From Tomocerus qinae (taxonomy: Eukaryota; Arthropoda; Collembola; Entomobryomorpha; Tomoceridae), in assembly GCA_020055645.1 (NCBI GenBank), contig CM034546.1, positions 94,922,001-94,986,000 of the forward strand: a stretch of 64,000 nt of DNA, in the 5' to 3' direction. Below the pieces are notes generated by a model. It had not been told where the DNA came from and searched no databases. It saw nothing but the letters and a program-made list of their open reading frames with translations. The position numbers and the translations under genes were made by a program. This document shows positions 11,987-25,400 of this stretch, one piece after another (position 1 is the stretch's first letter; the number at the start of each line of letters is the position of its first letter).

Positions 11987-14900
11987 ATGACTGCCATAAA
12001 GTGTTCGGAAGATGTGTTGGCTGTCGCAGAAGGAAACAATATGTTCTTGCTGCATGTACATCCGGTAAGCTATTTTATCTGAAAATATTACGTCAACGTT
12101 ATTAGTCATTTCAAGTAATTAGCGGTAACATCTGTGGTAAAATAAATTGCTGATGATTTGATAATTGCAAATGTTTCAAAATCCCAAAAATTTGACTAAT
12201 ATTTACTAGAAACTCTACAATCCAAGGATAACTCCCAGTGGCAATATTTTCTACAGTACTGTGTCTATCAGTAGCATGTTGACGATGTTGTGGGAATCTT
12301 TACCCAATAAAAGAAGCGCTGCTTCGCAAAAAATGCTGCGCTATCTCAAACTGGACCCAACCAAAGAAAATCTTTTCGCTGCAGGCTATGCCGAAGTTCT
12401 GAAAAATTATGAGGTAGTCGGTAGTCCTAAAAGTACTATTAAGTATATGTGTTATTATGTACATGTATTATCTAAGAGAACAGAGAACATGTGCAAATTA
12501 TGTTTTTGAAGGTTTTTCATGCAGCTTTCTTACTATGACTGTATAAACATTTCATGATTTGGAATTTTCATACAGAAACTGACTTACGGGCCAAATGAGG
12601 CTTCCCTGAATATTTTGAATAAAATGTATACCTGTGAGAGTCTTGGAGCTTTGAAGGAAGATTTCCTGGCCAAAGTTCAGGATGATTATTGCTGTCGCCA
12701 AACTGCCTTATCCTTCATTGATGTTAATGCCGCGGTTGAGAAAATTAATTCAGACTTTGCTAGAGACAGCAACGACCTGGTGAATGAAATAATCTCACCC
12801 AATGGTATTAAGAAGAAGGCAGAAAAATTAAACTAGTCTATTGGCAATTCATTCAAATCAATTCATTTGTACCAGCTCACGCAATTACAATTGTAGTTTA
12901 TTTTGAATAAATTATTAACATTTATGACCCAAATACCATGTTTGCAGGCGATATGATCACCCAAGGGTCAAAAATCGTTCTAGTAAGCAGTTTCATATTT
13001 CGTGGAGTTTGGGAAGTCCCTTTTAATGCAGCCGACACAAAGCAAGCCCAGTTCACCAAGAAAAATGGACGAGAAGTGACAGTTCAAATGATGCACAAAA
13101 AGAGAGCCCCGGGAATGTCGTACACTAATTTCCGTAACATTGGATGTCATGCTTGTGCCATGTACTTTGAGGTAACTATTTCTTACTAATCTCATTAATT
13201 TGTAAGGTTAAAAGGTTTTAAGAGATTATTAAAGCTTTTTTGAGCAGGGGTTTCGCTATTGCATGATCGTCGTTCGTTCTAGCAGACATGGTCACGATCA
13301 ACTTATCGGTAATTGGAATGCGGAAATATTGAGAGAGCATCTCATACCTGCCAAGCTAATCGCCCACTTTAAACGATACCATCGTAAAAGCCGTCGTGGA
13401 GAAGGAGGACTCCTGGTCACTATCGCATTACCTCGCTTCCGGATTACTACTTCACAAGTTTTAAACCGACCTCTCAGTGAAGTAGGGAAAGTTATTTTTT
13501 ACCTTTTCTAAGTATTTTTTCATTTAGAATTAGAGTATATATTTTAATAAGGCTTTTTGGCACATCTTATATTTTTTTCAGCGTTTGTAATTTTTTTGCA
13601 GTTTTTATGTGCGTACCGTATTAATCGATTTAGTTCCCCAGGGAAACTCCCATTAGGGGACCATTTTTTAGTCAAAAATATTCTTATAGTTCCCCACATA
13701 GGGAATTATTACATGGGGAACTATATTTCGAATGGCAAATTAAAAAATTTCCATGTCAAATTTTTGTATTATTTCAAAGCAAAATTGAGAACCCCCGGGG
13801 AAGAAGGGCGGATCATTTTTGAAAGGGTTAATTTCCTTGACAACTTGGCATTTGTCAACGTTGGTCACCTATAGGTTACCCGAAGTCCGTCTTAAGGGCA
13901 GCAGAGTTAAAGGCTCAATCGGCTTTTCGAATGATAATTTAAGCGATTTCGTAAAATCTGTCTAACTAAAAAAGTTTGGACGTTGTCATAGTATCATAGC
14001 GTAATATTAGGAGAGTCAAATGGGAAATTTTACTATCAGCAAATTTGGAGATTTAGAATTTGCAGATTTTTAGGGACGTTTTTTAAAAAAAACGTACGCT
14101 ACTGTCTGTATCAATCTGCTATAAAATTGATTATTGATTTCCCACTTGCTAAAGAACCGCAGCCAAAAAGAAATGACTCAAATTTTGAAAAGCAAATACA
14201 CGGAATTCTCGATTCAAATATCCTTATTGTCGTCCAAGCTCTTTGGCCTGACTTAAATATTGAGAAAATATTGGAAACAAAAATACATTATGGCAACCAG
14301 TTCAAACATTAAAGCAAATAAATTAAACCAAATGCTACCACTTTCCCTTTAATAATGAATTGCCAAATTTTAATTTTTGGGAATTTTCAACATTGCAAAT
14401 TAATGTAGAGGTCAATAATAATAGATCTTCGTCATTCGTATTATGTATATTTTTGAAAACCGAAAACCTTCACTTTTTCGAAAGATTTATTACATAGGTA
14501 TTACCTATTACTTCTATACTAAAATGTGCTACACCATTAAGAAACAACTCTCAATATTCGCAACATTTAGAAGCCGCGGGTGATAAAGGCTTTCTGGACT
14601 GGTAATCTGAAAAAATCCCTGCTGGCCAAAGCAAAAATTCCTGATTTTTGAACACCATGAAATTCCACTGTCTCGTTTTAAAGACTGAGAATTGAACCAG
14701 TGCAGTATTTAGAAGTCCATTGTTTGGTATTTTGGTAAAAAAGTTTCTTTATCTTGGATTTCGTGGAGGGGCAGGGGGGACATTTACTCCCTAAAACCTT
14801 AAAACTTTTCTCCTTTTCCTTTTTCGCTTTTCTCTCATTTTTGTTTTTCTCAATTTGTGTATTCAAAATTATTTAAAATTACGAAATATATTCAAAATTC

Positions 14901-17812
14901 TTCAAAATTAATCTAAAATACTAAATAAATTCAAAATTACTCAAAATTACTAAAAACATCTAAATTCGTCATCTAAAGCCGTCATAATAACATCTAAATG
15001 TTATTATGACGGCTATGAAGTCAATAGCATGTTTTAATCTCTTTCAGCAGCCAATATGAAACGAAAAACTGGGTACAGTCTTCGGGGGAGCAGTTACTGT
15101 ACCCATGATAATTGTATTTTTCCCAGTTAAGTTAAACGTATGCAGCAAAACTTCAAGCTTCAGCTTATTCTGGCTGCAGAAAGAGTCGGGAATTGGATTT
15201 AGAATCAGCGTATAACTTTTAATGGACCACCTTGTACTGTTTTATGTGGGGAAGCAAGCGTTGTTTTCAGTTTAGAAAAGTCACCACTATGTCATTACCA
15301 CTAGTTACGTTGAATTTTATACAAAAACCTTCTCTGTTTGTTTGGGTACTCTGCTGTCGACTCATTTTTGATGGGGATTCGGGTAACTCCTGTATGGACG
15401 ATTGCTAATATTTTTATTTGCAAAATTACGATTTATGATCCGCCCTTATTGACTGGGGGTTCTGAATTAAAATGTAATAGTGAATGAGCATTAGTAGGAA
15501 TTTAGATTTAGGATAGAGGATAGACAGATAGATAGAGAGAGGAATAGAGATATATCTATTGGTTCGGTAGACCAACATCCATTTCTTCGTTATCATCGTC
15601 GTTCTACTTTACAAACTTTACTACTTTTTAGCCTTTTTTACCATCACAGTGGTAAAAATGGTAAATTATAGTGAATACTTAGAAGAGATACACAAACGAC
15701 ACATTAAAATGTTTTCATGCTCTATTTTCTCTAAAATATTTCTAATTAGAAAAAGTACTCATTTAATTAAAATCAATTATTCAATAAGTTACTAAGGATG
15801 ATTTTGTCCAATTAGTTGACCCCTTCTTGAATTAATTAACACCCATTACGTTGGACAGTCAATTTAGAACAACAACCGTCAGCTGCAACTGTATTTTATG
15901 TATTAGTGACGAATTTTATTCAAACCTCTTACGTAATTTAAATAAAACTATTTTTTACCATTTCTCACCAATTATATCATTTACCACCAATGTTTAGGTG
16001 GTGGTAATAACATTAAATACCATTAAAAACCACCTACCAATCATAAGTGGTAAATAGTATTTTGTACACTGGTTGGCACAAATGCAATGACTGGGTACAG
16101 ATGCACTGGATAAGTCCAGATTCACTGATTTAACTGATTTAAGATTTATAATGGTTCTTATGCCTTTAATTCCCCAACTGGGGAATTATTGTGATATGGG
16201 GAACTAAATCGATTAATACGGTATTTAAAAAATATATTTTGCAGTTTTTTGTACATATTTGAACAATATATTTTGCAGTTTTTGTACATAGTTTTGTAAA
16301 TATTTTGCAGTTTTTGAACATATTTTCGTAAATATTTTGCAGTTTTTTGTACATATTTTTGTAAATATTTTGCAGTTTTTGAACATATTTTCGTAAATAT
16401 TTTGCAGTTTTTTGTACATATTTTTGTAAATATTTTGCAGTTTTTTGTACATATTTTTGTAAATATTTTGCAGTTTTTTGTACATATTTTTGTAAATATT
16501 TTGCAGTTTTTTTAACCAATTTTTGTAAATATTTTGAATTTTTTGTATATATTTTTGTAAATATTTTGCAGTTTTTTGTACATTTTTTTGTAAATATTTT
16601 GCAGTTTTTTGTACATACTTTTGTAATTATTTTGCAGTTTTTTTACATATTTTTGTAAATATTTTGCAGTATTTCTTATTTGAGCCGAGCTATGTTCTCA
16701 TGATTTTAGAATAGATGCAAAAGTGCGAAGAAAGCATGTCTTCCATCACAAAACCAACAAAAATTAAGTTAAAAAATCCCAAAATCCATAGGTCGCTTCC
16801 ACAGGCTGGGGGCTCTCAACTTTGGATGCAAATTACAGCCGAACCCTTTGAGCTAAAAAGTCAATTTTTTTTCAAACATAAGAGAAAACAGATCCTGACA
16901 CCGGCAAGAAACAAGTTCACCACTATTAGAAACTTTTTGAGTGATTTTTAAAGACTGTAGTTGTTTAAGTTTTTTGAAATATATCTGCCATTTAAATTAA
17001 ACTTTAAAATATCCCGTTTCTTACCGGTGTCAGGCTTTGTTACTGTTGTTTATGAAAAAGATTGACTTTGTTGCTTAAAAGGGTCGGCGGTAATTTGCAT
17101 CCAAAGTTGAGAGCCCCCAGCCTGTGGACGCGACCTATGGATTTTGGGATTTTTTTTAACTTAAGTTTTGTTGGTTTTGTGATGAAAGATATGCTTTTTG
17201 CCACTTTTGCATCTATTCTAAAACCATGAGTACATAGCCCGGCTCAAATGAGAAATACGTACTCATATATTTTTGTAAATATTTTGCAGTTCTTTTTATA
17301 TATTTTTGTACATGTTTTGCAGTTTTTGTACATGTTACTTTATTTCGTAGATATCTAATAGTCCTTTCGAAGCTGGCCCTCCTCCACGTATTCCGCTCAA
17401 TGATGCCTTTAGTAACCTACCCGGAAATGCCAACCCATCTGTGACTCAAATAATTCAAAAATGTGTGATCGAAATTGATGAAAGAGGGTCTACCCCTGAC
17501 GAAAGCAGAGCTCGTATGAAATGCCAAATAAATTACAATTACAGAATACTTTCATATTTACATTTATCATTTATAAGTCTTACATTTTTATTACACAGGA
17601 TTTTATTTACAGACTTCTAGAATAGTTAAAACTTAATATTATGTTGGTACTTTCTAATTTCAGCAATGCTTCCTCCTCGACCAAGCTGGAAAGCCCGACC
17701 GAAATGTGTCAAGATGATTTTAGATAAACCATTCTACTTCGTTCTCTTTGATTACACTAACAACTTTCTCATCGCTGCAGGCGTCGTTGAAGACCCGACA
17801 TCCCCAGTATAA
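11987..17812 (+). CDS. Serpin-fold protein, probably non-inhibitory
   Basis: Exons 11987-12064, 12210-12413, 12576-12804, 12948-13171, 13248-13481, 17351-17513 and 17664-17812 join in frame to 426 aa. Serpin landmarks in order: NIFYSTVSISSMLTMLWES (helix B), INSDFARDSNDLVNEII (the INSWV...I region), GSKIVLVSSFIFRGVWEVPF (s3A), MMHKK, GGLLVTIALPRF (s2C-s6B), then EIDERGS (RCL base), KPFYFVLFD and NNFLIAAGVVEDP (C-terminal strands). No signal peptide is seen, so it may be intracellular or lack an unseen first exon. Inhibitory serpins carry a run of small residues at P12-P9. Here the hinge reads GSTPDESRAP, with Pro and acidic residues, so protease inhibition is unlikely. Family call firm; lack of inhibitory function is inferred. 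Confidence 0.88.
13614..16222. mobile_element. Probable 2.6-kb non-autonomous element with 27-bp terminal inverted repeats
   Basis: The left end TACCGTATTAATCGATTTAG plus TTCCCCA recurs inverted at 16196-16222 (TGGGGAACTAAATCGATTAA...). Further GGGGAA/TTCCCC blocks occur just inside both ends (13640-13730 and 16168-16185). No transposase-like reading frame is present. Sequence just outside the left end (TTTGTAATTTTTTTGCAG, about 13583) resembles the unit of the tandem array outside the right end, so the element may have inserted into that array. Confidence 0.6.
14977..15014. repeat. 17-bp arm perfect hairpin
   Basis: AGCCGTCATAATAACAT at 14977-14993 and its reverse complement at 14998-15014, loop CTAA. 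It lies within the 13614-16222 element. Confidence 0.85.
16230..16668. repeat. Minisatellite, about 32-bp unit
   Basis: About 14 head-to-tail copies of a unit made of TTTTGTAAATATTTTGCAG and TTTTTTGTACATA, with small length differences. Every unit carries a polypyrimidine-TTTTGCAG stretch that looks like a splice acceptor. The array resumes at about 17262-17335 on the far side of the foldback element. Confidence 0.9.
16670..17258. mobile_element. Foldback element splitting the minisatellite
   Basis: About 250-bp arms in inverted orientation: ATTTGAGCCGAGCTATGTTC (left, from about 16678) against the reverse complement of 17222-17250. Shared landmarks are TAGAATAGATGCAAAAG, CATAGGTCGC, CAGGCTGGGGGCTCTCAACT and GACACCGG. 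The spacer is about 90 bp. The 32-bp array occurs on both sides. Confidence 0.85.
17262..17335. repeat. Continuation of the 32-bp minisatellite
   Basis: Two degenerate units (TATTTTTGTAAATATTTTGCAG and TTTTTGTACATGTTTTGCAG) just before the sixth serpin exon at 17351. Confidence 0.8.
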
Positions 17813-17984
17813 TGATTCCCTCACCAAATATTCTCTTAATATCAATTCTGTTAGTCGTGTGTGAACAGTTTAAAAGTGCACTATTACTTGAACATACAAT
17901 CCCAATACATTTTACATTAGTGACAAAAATTAAAAGGGCTCTTAAAATATTATTTTGTTGCAAACTGAATTCTCATTAAAATAA

Positions 17985-17990
17985 AATAAA
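17985..17990 (+). terminator. Possible polyadenylation signal of the serpin gene
   Basis: AATAAA about 170 bp after the stop codon. In AT-rich sequence this hexamer is expected by chance, so support is weak. Confidence 0.35.
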
Positions 17991-19464
17991 TTGTTACTTT
18001 GAAATGGAAAATGTATTTCTGTCTTTATAATTCTTCAGTAGGTGAAAGGGATTGATTTTCTATTCGTATTTGAAATAATCGACAAATAATATGATTATAG
18101 TTGCACATTATTCATTTTAATACTGTTTTGTTTACACTATTTAACAATTTATATTTTGAAACATAGTATTAGGACATTGAGACTGAGGTGTAGGTTTGAT
18201 TGATTCCTTGATTGGCGAATTGGCAATGTACCATTTGCATTTTTGAATTTTAAGTTACTGCATGATATGATAAATAAGTAAACTCATTTCCTCGGAGGAG
18301 CTTAAAAAATGGGAAAATAACCCAATATAAAATATTTGAAAATCTTTATTAATCCTAGATAGAATGACTACTAAATGTTATAGTTATTGAGTTAAGTTAT
18401 TAATCATTCTCATAAAGATTCGATACCAGTACTTATAGTCAACTGGAAATACAAATTGCCAACCACAGTCATGTTGATGACTATGAGAACTTTCTCAAGA
18501 CTGAGTTCATGACCGATTCGGTTAATACACTTAACTTTTATCATTCTACCTTTTCCTCCTTTATTGCATTCACCTCTTTTATTTACTGGGCTATGGGCCT
18601 AAGGTATCGTTAAGTTATACTACAACATTGTAGAGTAGATAATTACATTTAATTTTTACTGTGTACATAATCATGCAATGAAATATCAAGTTACGTTTTT
18701 CACACTAATTGTTTATACCTATCAATAATTTACCACAATATTCCCCACAATAACTCTGTAGTTTCATTTTCCAGCTCAGCACAATGCTACGAATGATAAC
18801 ATTTCACTCAATGGATTTAAGTGTAGTTAAATTGCTTTTGAAAAATTATGGACTGGATTTTTGGAGTTCAATTACACATTATCCCACAAAAATGATTATT
18901 TTCATTTTATTTTCCACTGGCCTATCTATAATCTCAGAGCTTTGTGCAGGATGTCTTGAATTATGTTAACATTTACATTTAAGAAAATCATAAAATTTAG
19001 GTAGTAGGCTCTACATAGTTGAAACCGGTTTTCATTGTAATGAATTGGAATTGTTTGCTGTCTAGATCCTACTTTTCTACTCTAAATACATAAGAATACG
19101 TAAAGCCAAATTGCATTTGCAATTCTCTCGGTATTATGGCACTATTGTAGTATAAGTACACTTTTGTAAATTATTATATGGTAGTGTCAATGACTATGAC
19201 TATTGTGCATGTGAGTCTTTGAGTACTTTTATACTTAATGGCCAACACAGCGCAGAATAAGTATGTGGGAGCATGGATATTTTTTATCTTTGATGGGCAA
19301 TTGTGTTTTCTGTGAGAGTATTTACTTGATTGCATCCTATCCAGCTGTCAAGCTACCGTCAGTGAACTATTTTCTGAAACCTGGAGTTCATTCCAGTGCA
19401 AAGCCTTCGACTATCTAGGCAATCCTAAATCCTTATGCTAAAATTTAGGATTTCTAGTGGAAAA
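17991..19464. other. Intergenic region, serpin to Ig-array gene
   Basis: Nothing recognisable. It should contain the promoter of the gene starting at 19465. Confidence 0.5.
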
Positions 19465-22400
19465 ATGGCATTTCAAAAATATATCCTAGTTACTTTGTTT
19501 CAATTATTAACATGGTTAAGTTTAAGTTCATCTTTCGAATACGACCAAGCCTATTTGAAAAGCCCTTGTGATGGCATTGGCAATGACGCAGTGTCTATTA
19601 GAGTCAAAGATGAAATTGGACAACTTCCTGATATACTTTTGGGACATGGGGCCTTACGATATTACATGATTTCTTCAAAAACACCCGGAGAAGTCGTTAT
19701 TGAATGCAGCACTCGTGTTGGCAACGTGGAATGGATTTACAACGGAGTTGGAGTAAGAGTTTTTATATAGACTAGACCACAGAAATAGATATGAGTATTA
19801 ATATATAAGTTTCATGTATTACTAGACAAGCCAATAATTTATGAAATCCTCTATTTTTAAGGCATCTTCCGGATTCAAGATTGTCAATACAAGATGGTCT
19901 TACTCAGATGCGAAACTGAAAGCGCATTGTTATTCTTCCGCATTGGTTCTGACAAATATCACGGATCAACTGACAGGAGAATACATATGCAGAGCTGTGG
20001 ATATGACCACTATCAATGAAAACTCCTTCAGACTCTTTGTACCGCGTTAGTGCTTTTAACATTCTAATTTATTTCGTTTACAAATGTGTATGATTTGCAA
20101 CCCAAAACTAATCAACTTATATTCACTATTCACATTAGAGACGGCCCCTCAGTATTACACAGAAGGAGAGGAAATTAACGTTACGGTTCCACATTGGACA
20201 GATGCATCATTTGAATCAGTGATTTTGCCCTGTGTGACCAAAGACAAAACTGAAAACATCACTCTCTATAAATTAAATGAAATCACGGTAAAATTTCAAG
20301 ATCCATTAAAGAAAATGTCACATGCATAGGATATTGAACCATATCAATCATTTTTTCTTGATTGATGAAAATATACAAATCATTATGTTGCAGGGAGAGT
20401 TCATCAAACAAATGTTAGGTATAGGCTTAAGATTTGATTCTTATCTTGGATTTCACCTTACCCCAACAAGGGAATTCTTAACTTCCGACAGTAAAATAGG
20501 TGTATATGAATGTCGCTTTGGAGAAAAGGAAAATAAAACACTGCTGAAAATTAACTTGGTCTTACAATCGGGTATGGGTCTGATGAATTGCTAAAAAAGA
20601 ATAAATTCCTGCAGTACTTACATTAGGTTTCTAATTACAGATGAAAAAGTGGTACCCGAAAAGTCAGAAATCAGGGCAACAGCTCCGTATCTATCTTGGA
20701 CAACGAGATCTATTCCCAAACTGAAGGTTGATCCACCAACAGCTCAGTATACAGTATATCAAAGATACTACACGAAAAAAGATTATGAAGAAGATTCCGT
20801 CAATGCGTCAATATTTCACTTAGGATCAATTCATTTACTCAATGAAACTGAAGGATCCATTGGTGAAGTTATTTTATACAATGGGAACAAATCCATCGAG
20901 GACGGTACAATTAAAAAGTGGAAGTACTTTATTATAAGTAAGTACCGGTTCTACCTTTTCGTTCAAAAGTGGGTGTGTAAAATGTGTAATATTTTGAACA
21001 TAATCTGTTCTGTTTTTGTAGACGAAACCACAGAACAAGAAGCTGGTCTGAAATATGAATATGTCGATTTCATACATTCCTTCACGTGTACATCATTGAG
21101 TGATAAAAAACCGAAAATTGTGCACAGAGAACTTTCATCAGATGGAATTCCCGTTAAAAACGTTAGATCCTTGACACATTATTCTATAACTCACATAGAA
21201 TTCACAAATGCCTTGGAATTTGGAATGTCCATTAGAAATAGAGCATTAATTTTTATCTTTCATTTTAGGCCTCAAATATTGTAGAAAAGGAATGCGGTAT
21301 AAATTGTGTTTTTATTTCCACCGAAATTCCGCAGGGAGTGGTAACATGTATCGGCGATGGAGTCGATGAAACATTGCGTTACCCACCAAACATCCTAAGT
21401 AAATTTAAACACGAATCATATAATTAAAAATAGCTCAATTAAGAATTAACCCATGATTCCATTTTGTTTAGCTTCCAGCCGGCCTTACTTTGTAGAAAGG
21501 GGTAGTACTGTATATGTGACTTCTGATGATGTCGTCGTCACTTTGCCGTGTTTAGTAAATACTTTAGAACCAGGAGAAGTGTACCTCTTTAAGAAAGTTG
21601 ACTCTGTATGTAAATCCATGTAACCAATTACTACAAGCTTAATATAAGTTTATATTGCACTTAAAATTATCATTTTCTTCTCAGACATACGTGAAAATTT
21701 GGTCTGCTGATGACAAAGAAACTCCTGTAGAATTTTATGCAACGTGGGGTTTCCATTTGGATACAAGTTATCCAATATTAGCAGATCCATCCGGAACCTA
21801 TATTTGCACCAGCAACATTGACCTAAATGATCGTTCTGATATGGTTACTGTAATTGTACGACAGCCTCCAAGTAATTAATACATATAAACACTTCTAAAG
21901 AGCTATATTGGGGTTAAAGGGTTAACTTATTGATAAATGGATTGTTTCATTGTAGATTTCCGAACAAAGTTGTACCCAGAAGAAAATAAAGTTTTTGGAC
22001 GTCCTCCTATTTTCCTAAGATGGGAGTCAGAAGAAGAATTGGAAATAAAAGAGAAAGATGTAGGAATCGTGACATTCTTTCCTGTAGATAACGAAAAAAG
22101 ATTCAGACATCCTGCAAATCGATGGTGGGATTCGGTAGAGGAGGATGAAATGAATGAAAGAAATCGTGATACACTAAACACCGGAGAATATCTGTACAGA
22201 GGAAAACTGGAAATCTCTTCTCTTAATTCCACCACTCAAGAAGTAACATTGATTAAAAAGGAAGATGGTACAGTTGTCCACGCATGGACAGTTCACAATA
22301 TCAGTAAGTAGCAATTTTAAAGGCCCTCCAAAGGTACCCGTAATAATAAAATCAAAATGAGTCTGGAAATCTTCGCAGGTGATACTGTTGAAAAACAAAG

Positions 22401-25400
22401 TGGGCTAATCGTTGAAACAAATGAAGATGAAAATGGAGAACACCAGGCTATTGCTATTTGTCGGTCTAAATCAGATGTGAAACCTAAAATTAGCTACATT
22501 CACTGCCAAAACCCAAAAACGTGTTCACTGATGAAGAACTGCATGGATAAAGTATACAGCACTACACTTCAAGATTAAGAAATCTGGTTTATTACTAATT
22601 TATCAATTTGATTTTTTTCTATGGTAAATATATAGAACTGCAACGTAGATAATTATCTGGAGAGTATCATGGTAGCCCCAGAAAGCTGCAAAGAAGGCTG
22701 TACTACAGTTGTCATTAAATCGGTCGCTACAAATGGTCTCCTTAATATCTCTTGTGTTGGAGATGGAGTTAACGACTTTACAACGATTAGTGAAGTTTTC
22801 TGTACGTATTTCCAATTTTCGAAAATATTTGGCAGTTTTCAAGCATCATTTTTGATGAGTTGCAGAGTAGAACATTTAATTTCATCAATACTTGTTTGCT
22901 TTTAGTCAAAGAAGATATTCACTGGGACTCATCTAAAGAAGATGGGTATTTATACCTGTATGTCAATCTCCCTCCCTCAACAGACCAAAACCCACAACAA
23001 GAAGTACAAAACATTGCACCCAACTTAAGTTGGGAAATCGGTGATGCAGTGTTGTTTAGTTGCGCTGCAGCTCCTTTTTTGTTTTCCAATGGAGTCAAGT
23101 GGGCAGTGGAAATGAAGGATGGAAGTATGATTTACCAGAATGATTCTTCCTTTGATCCACAATTCAAATATTCTGGATCTACACAGGTTTTGTCTTCCAT
23201 GAATTTGCTTCTCGATAGCTTTGATATCAAGAAAGTCTGGTGCTTTGCTCCTTTGTTAGGATCACCTTCAGAGTGGAAAAATATTTCTCAACCCGTTTTT
23301 ATTCGGGAAGAAGTAAGTAAACTGATCTGATCCAATATTAAAGATTCTAACAAGAATAGGAAATCATCCTATGTTTACCAATAGTAATTAACCATATTTA
23401 ATGATTTATTAGGCAGGTGATCTATGTCATGAAAATCAGCCTGCTATAAGAATTATCAACGTCTACCCTCCACCCTCTAAGCTAGAGTATCAATTTCTTG
23501 ATCCTCGTTTAGACAACAAAGATCACTTTGTTCTTCCAAATGATATCAAACAGTTTGCTGTTGAAATTACAGCACCCGAACCCGTAGAATGGATATTTAC
23601 TGGATTTGCTGCAGGGGTAATCATTTTTCGTACAATATTTACACATGTAGATACAAGTGTACAAAATCGTGTGATTATTCTCCAAAAAATACTTTTTGTA
23701 CACATCAGGAAGAATAACGAAAAGGAAATATTATGCCCGATTTATTAATGATCTCTCTCTCTCTTTATTCAGAGATTAGTTAAAATATTAATTACAATAT
23801 ATAACCCATTTATTTACTGTATTATTATTATTATTACTTAGCCCTCAGCAACTCCACTGGTTCAGCAAGACAGACATGTAACGGACTTTTACAACGAGAC
23901 CACCTACTGTTATACGAGCCGACTTTTATTGAATCTTCGCAATAAAAATTCTAATGATACTGGAAGATATATAGCTAAACCAAAAACACAATACTCAAAT
24001 ATTTATGCATCGTTCTATTTGTTTGTCCCAAGTAAGCGTGGGTTTTACACATATAACTAGTTCTATGGAAGAAAAATACAAGTAATTAGTATAAAACCCG
24101 TCTGTATTGGATTTTTAGGTGAAAATTCTACTTATTTGCTTCTGAGTGGGACAGCGATAAATGAAACTTGGGTTGAAACTGAAGAATTTGTTAGTCGACC
24201 CTTTTTACCTTGTCTCCTGAATGATCCAAATCAAAAAATTTTACTCTACAAGAAAAAAGACGAGGTATTTGTTACTGATGTATTATAAAAGTTTATGCTG
24301 AAATTTTACTAAATATATTATTTTACTTATGTATCAAGGGAGAATTCGAAAAGGTTGAGATGGATGATTCGTTAACATACGACCCCAAGGCTGGTTTTAT
24401 TTTAAACAACATTAATGGCAACAGAAGTGCATTAGGAACTTATAAATGTGTCGTAGAAGGACATGATAACGACTATTTAATTGTCAATGTTATCCCTCCA
24501 GAAGGTAGATTCTTCATTGTCTCATGGATTAATGAAAACAAATGAAATCACACGCTCATTTTTTTGACTTTACCTCATAAATTCAGAGAAACCCAAAGGA
24601 CTAAAGCAAGAAAAAGTAGGAGAATTCCAAGTTTTCACATGCAAGTCAGAAAATGAAAACAATCCAGCAATTAATTTTACTGAACTGACCAGTGAAGGAG
24701 TTCCCGTTGAAAATGTATACAGACTGAAATGATAACGATGATGGCGTGATTACATTTGTATAGCATAATTTAAAATATTTTTTTTGTGTTATTACACTAG
24801 TCTGAAGGATTTATTATGAAAGAATGCCCAGGGGGTTGCATGATCTTGATGACACGAGCGTCTTATGGCATTGTCGACTGCAAAGGTGATGGGATTGATG
24901 AGACTGTACGTTACCCTGTAATAGACGCTGGTGAGTTTTCCGTTTTTTGCTTTTCTTTTTCATTATGATTTTCTGCGTAATATGAATTAATGGTACTTGT
25001 GAGATATTAAGAAGAATTGACTTGATTTTTAAGGAGCTGCAAGAAATACCGGGGTGAAAACAGGTCTTTGGTATGACTCCAGTGACAGAGTTTTTAAATG
25101 TCGATCAAATACTCCTGTAGCACCTAAACTTGTAGCAGTTACCTGTAGAAGACCCAACGAGTGTGAGATAATGCAAAGTCTTTTAAATGCGGTAAGATTT
25201 CAGAATTAGTCTTGTCTAATATTAGTAAAAGATGTGCACTTGTAATGTTAATGCTTTTGAAAAGGATGGTGATACCAGTCAAGCAATCGTGGGTTCTTGT
25301 GGTGAAGGATGCACTCAGCTAGACCTAAAAACACGTGGAAAGTCTTATTGGCCACCAAATTGGTTTAGTGCATTTATTCGCTGTCGCAGTGAAGGGGACA

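Larger units (their letters stand above)
13482..17350. other. Serpin intron 5 (3.9 kb), filled with repeats
   Basis: By far the longest intron of the gene; the others are 76-162 bp. It consists of an inverted-repeat element (13614-16222), a 32-bp tandem array (about 16230-16668 and 17262-17335) and a foldback element (16670-17258) inside that array. Short open frames inside it look accidental. Confidence 0.8.

Noticed and set aside
13557..13874. 105-codon plus-strand frame in the serpin intron
   Set aside because: Low-complexity, crosses the left end of a repeat element, no recognisable domain.
14127..14312. 61-codon frame inside the 2.6-kb TIR element
   Set aside because: No transposase motifs or homology that I recognise; length expected by chance in AT-rich DNA.
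16166..16519. Minus-strand frames rich in KYLQKYVQKTA repeats
   Set aside because: Translation of the 32-bp intronic minisatellite; no gene support.
16715..16951. 78-codon frame in the foldback element
   Set aside because: Lies in one arm of an inverted repeat whose other arm does not keep the frame; no domain seen.
18784..18969. Small hydrophobic frame before the Ig gene
   Set aside because: No splice partners, homology or signal context to support a gene.
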